Assembly: GCA_030149165.1 (NCBI GenBank)
Contig: JASBRY010000009.1
Span: 1,178,001 to 1,242,000, forward strand
Reading direction: 5' to 3'
Length of the DNA stretch: 64,000 nt
Source: Phycisphaerales bacterium
GTDB taxonomy: Bacteria; Planctomycetota; Phycisphaerae; Phycisphaerales; UBA1924
Made by a program: the position numbers and the translations under genes. Below the pieces are notes generated by a model that did not search any database, was not told the DNA's origin, and saw only the letters and a program-made list of their open reading frames with translations. Shown here piece by piece: positions 63,854-64,000 of this stretch. Position 1 is the first letter of the stretch. Each line of letters opens with the position of its first letter.

Positions 63854-64000
63854 GTGAAGAGTTCTCCGAGTTGGTGTGCGTGGCGCGTCGAGTTTCGACG
63901 AGTTCAGTGAGGTTTTGGATCAACCAAGCCGCGAAACCGCTCTTGGAGATGCAGCCGTCTGTCGAGATATCGGTGTCCAATCCATGATCTCGATTCCCGA
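63840..64000 (-). CDS. C-terminal end of an unidentified protein (partial)
   Basis: On the minus strand an open frame enters from beyond the window edge and stops at 63840-63842, overlapping the start of the pseudouridine synthase fusion by 14 bases. The visible 50 or so residues include TDGCISKSGFAAWLIQNLTE and a Ser/Thr-rich end, with protein-like composition. The overlap with the next gene is typical of this genome's operons. I do not recognise the family. Confidence 0.5.
   Translation of the reverse strand, partial: GNRDHGLDTDISTDGCISKSGFAAWLIQNLTELVETRRATHTNSENSSHASL

Noticed and set aside
1..64000. CRISPR arrays, insertion sequences, prophage or plasmid functions
   Set aside because: No regularly spaced repeats, transposase or integrase genes, phage genes or replication functions were seen.

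Overview
The window looks like a chromosomal segment of a bacterium of the Planctomycetota, most likely a marine Phycisphaerae-type organism. The sequence clues are two exported proteins with a PxPGS-hydrophobic-RRRR C-terminal sorting tail of the PEP-CTERM kind, several Tat-exported Gfo/Idh/MocA oxidoreductases and TIM-barrel isomerases in one operon, a Ser/Thr kinase next to an FHA-GAF-PP2C phosphatase, and tightly packed operons with ATGA overlaps. No mobile elements, CRISPR arrays or rRNA genes were seen. Two tRNA genes (Ser-UGA, Gly-UCC) are present. Taxonomy is inferred, not proven.

Layout. 1-2.3 kb: end of an ABC exporter permease and its HlyD-type adaptor. 2.5-4.9 kb: 5-oxoprolinase genes, with PxpC and PxpA fused. 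5.3-9.8 kb: a lipid-modification operon (SDR, flavoprotein, DUF1365, CFA-type methyltransferase, small membrane protein). 9.9-13.4 kb: OPT transporter and a membrane protein. 13.5-18.9 kb (minus): a Tat-exported sugar oxidoreductase/isomerase operon. 18.8-21.5 kb: ApbE and an AbgT transporter. 21.6-28.2 kb (minus): a complete-looking his operon, hisG-C-B-H-F-[A-I-E fusion]-D, preceded by a His-rich leader peptide and an attenuator-like hairpin. 28.5-29.5 kb: alcohol dehydrogenase. 29.5-33.9 kb: a LysW amino-carrier operon (lysine or ornithine synthesis), preceded by a short Lys-rich ORF and a strong intrinsic terminator. 33.9-37.8 kb: agmatinase-like protein, arginine decarboxylase and a deoxyhypusine-synthase-like protein. 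37.9-42.9 kb: MntR and a Mn/Zn ABC transporter whose permeases carry C-terminal DtxR-like domains. 42.9-45.3 kb: a divergent two-component pair. 45.3-51.6 kb: an RpiR regulator, a divergent KamA-type aminomutase, a CoA-transferase, a class III aminotransferase and a thiolase. 51.8-56.2 kb: P1 peptidase, ATP-grasp ligase, BtrK-like decarboxylase and PanC. 56.4-58.1 kb: the two sorting-tail proteins. 58.1-63.9 kb: kinase, phosphatase and an RG-rich pseudouridine synthase/methyltransferase fusion.

The most interesting proposals are these. (1) The KamA, aminotransferase, CoA-transferase and thiolase genes would form an amino-acid degradation route through beta-amino and beta-keto acids. (2) The P1 peptidase, ATP-grasp, BtrK-like and PanC operon could be an alternative beta-alanine/pantothenate route. 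(3) There are two leader-peptide attenuators, his and a putative lys leader. (4) Several unusual fusions occur (HisA-HisI-HisE, PxpC-PxpA, RluA-methyltransferase, permease-DtxR).
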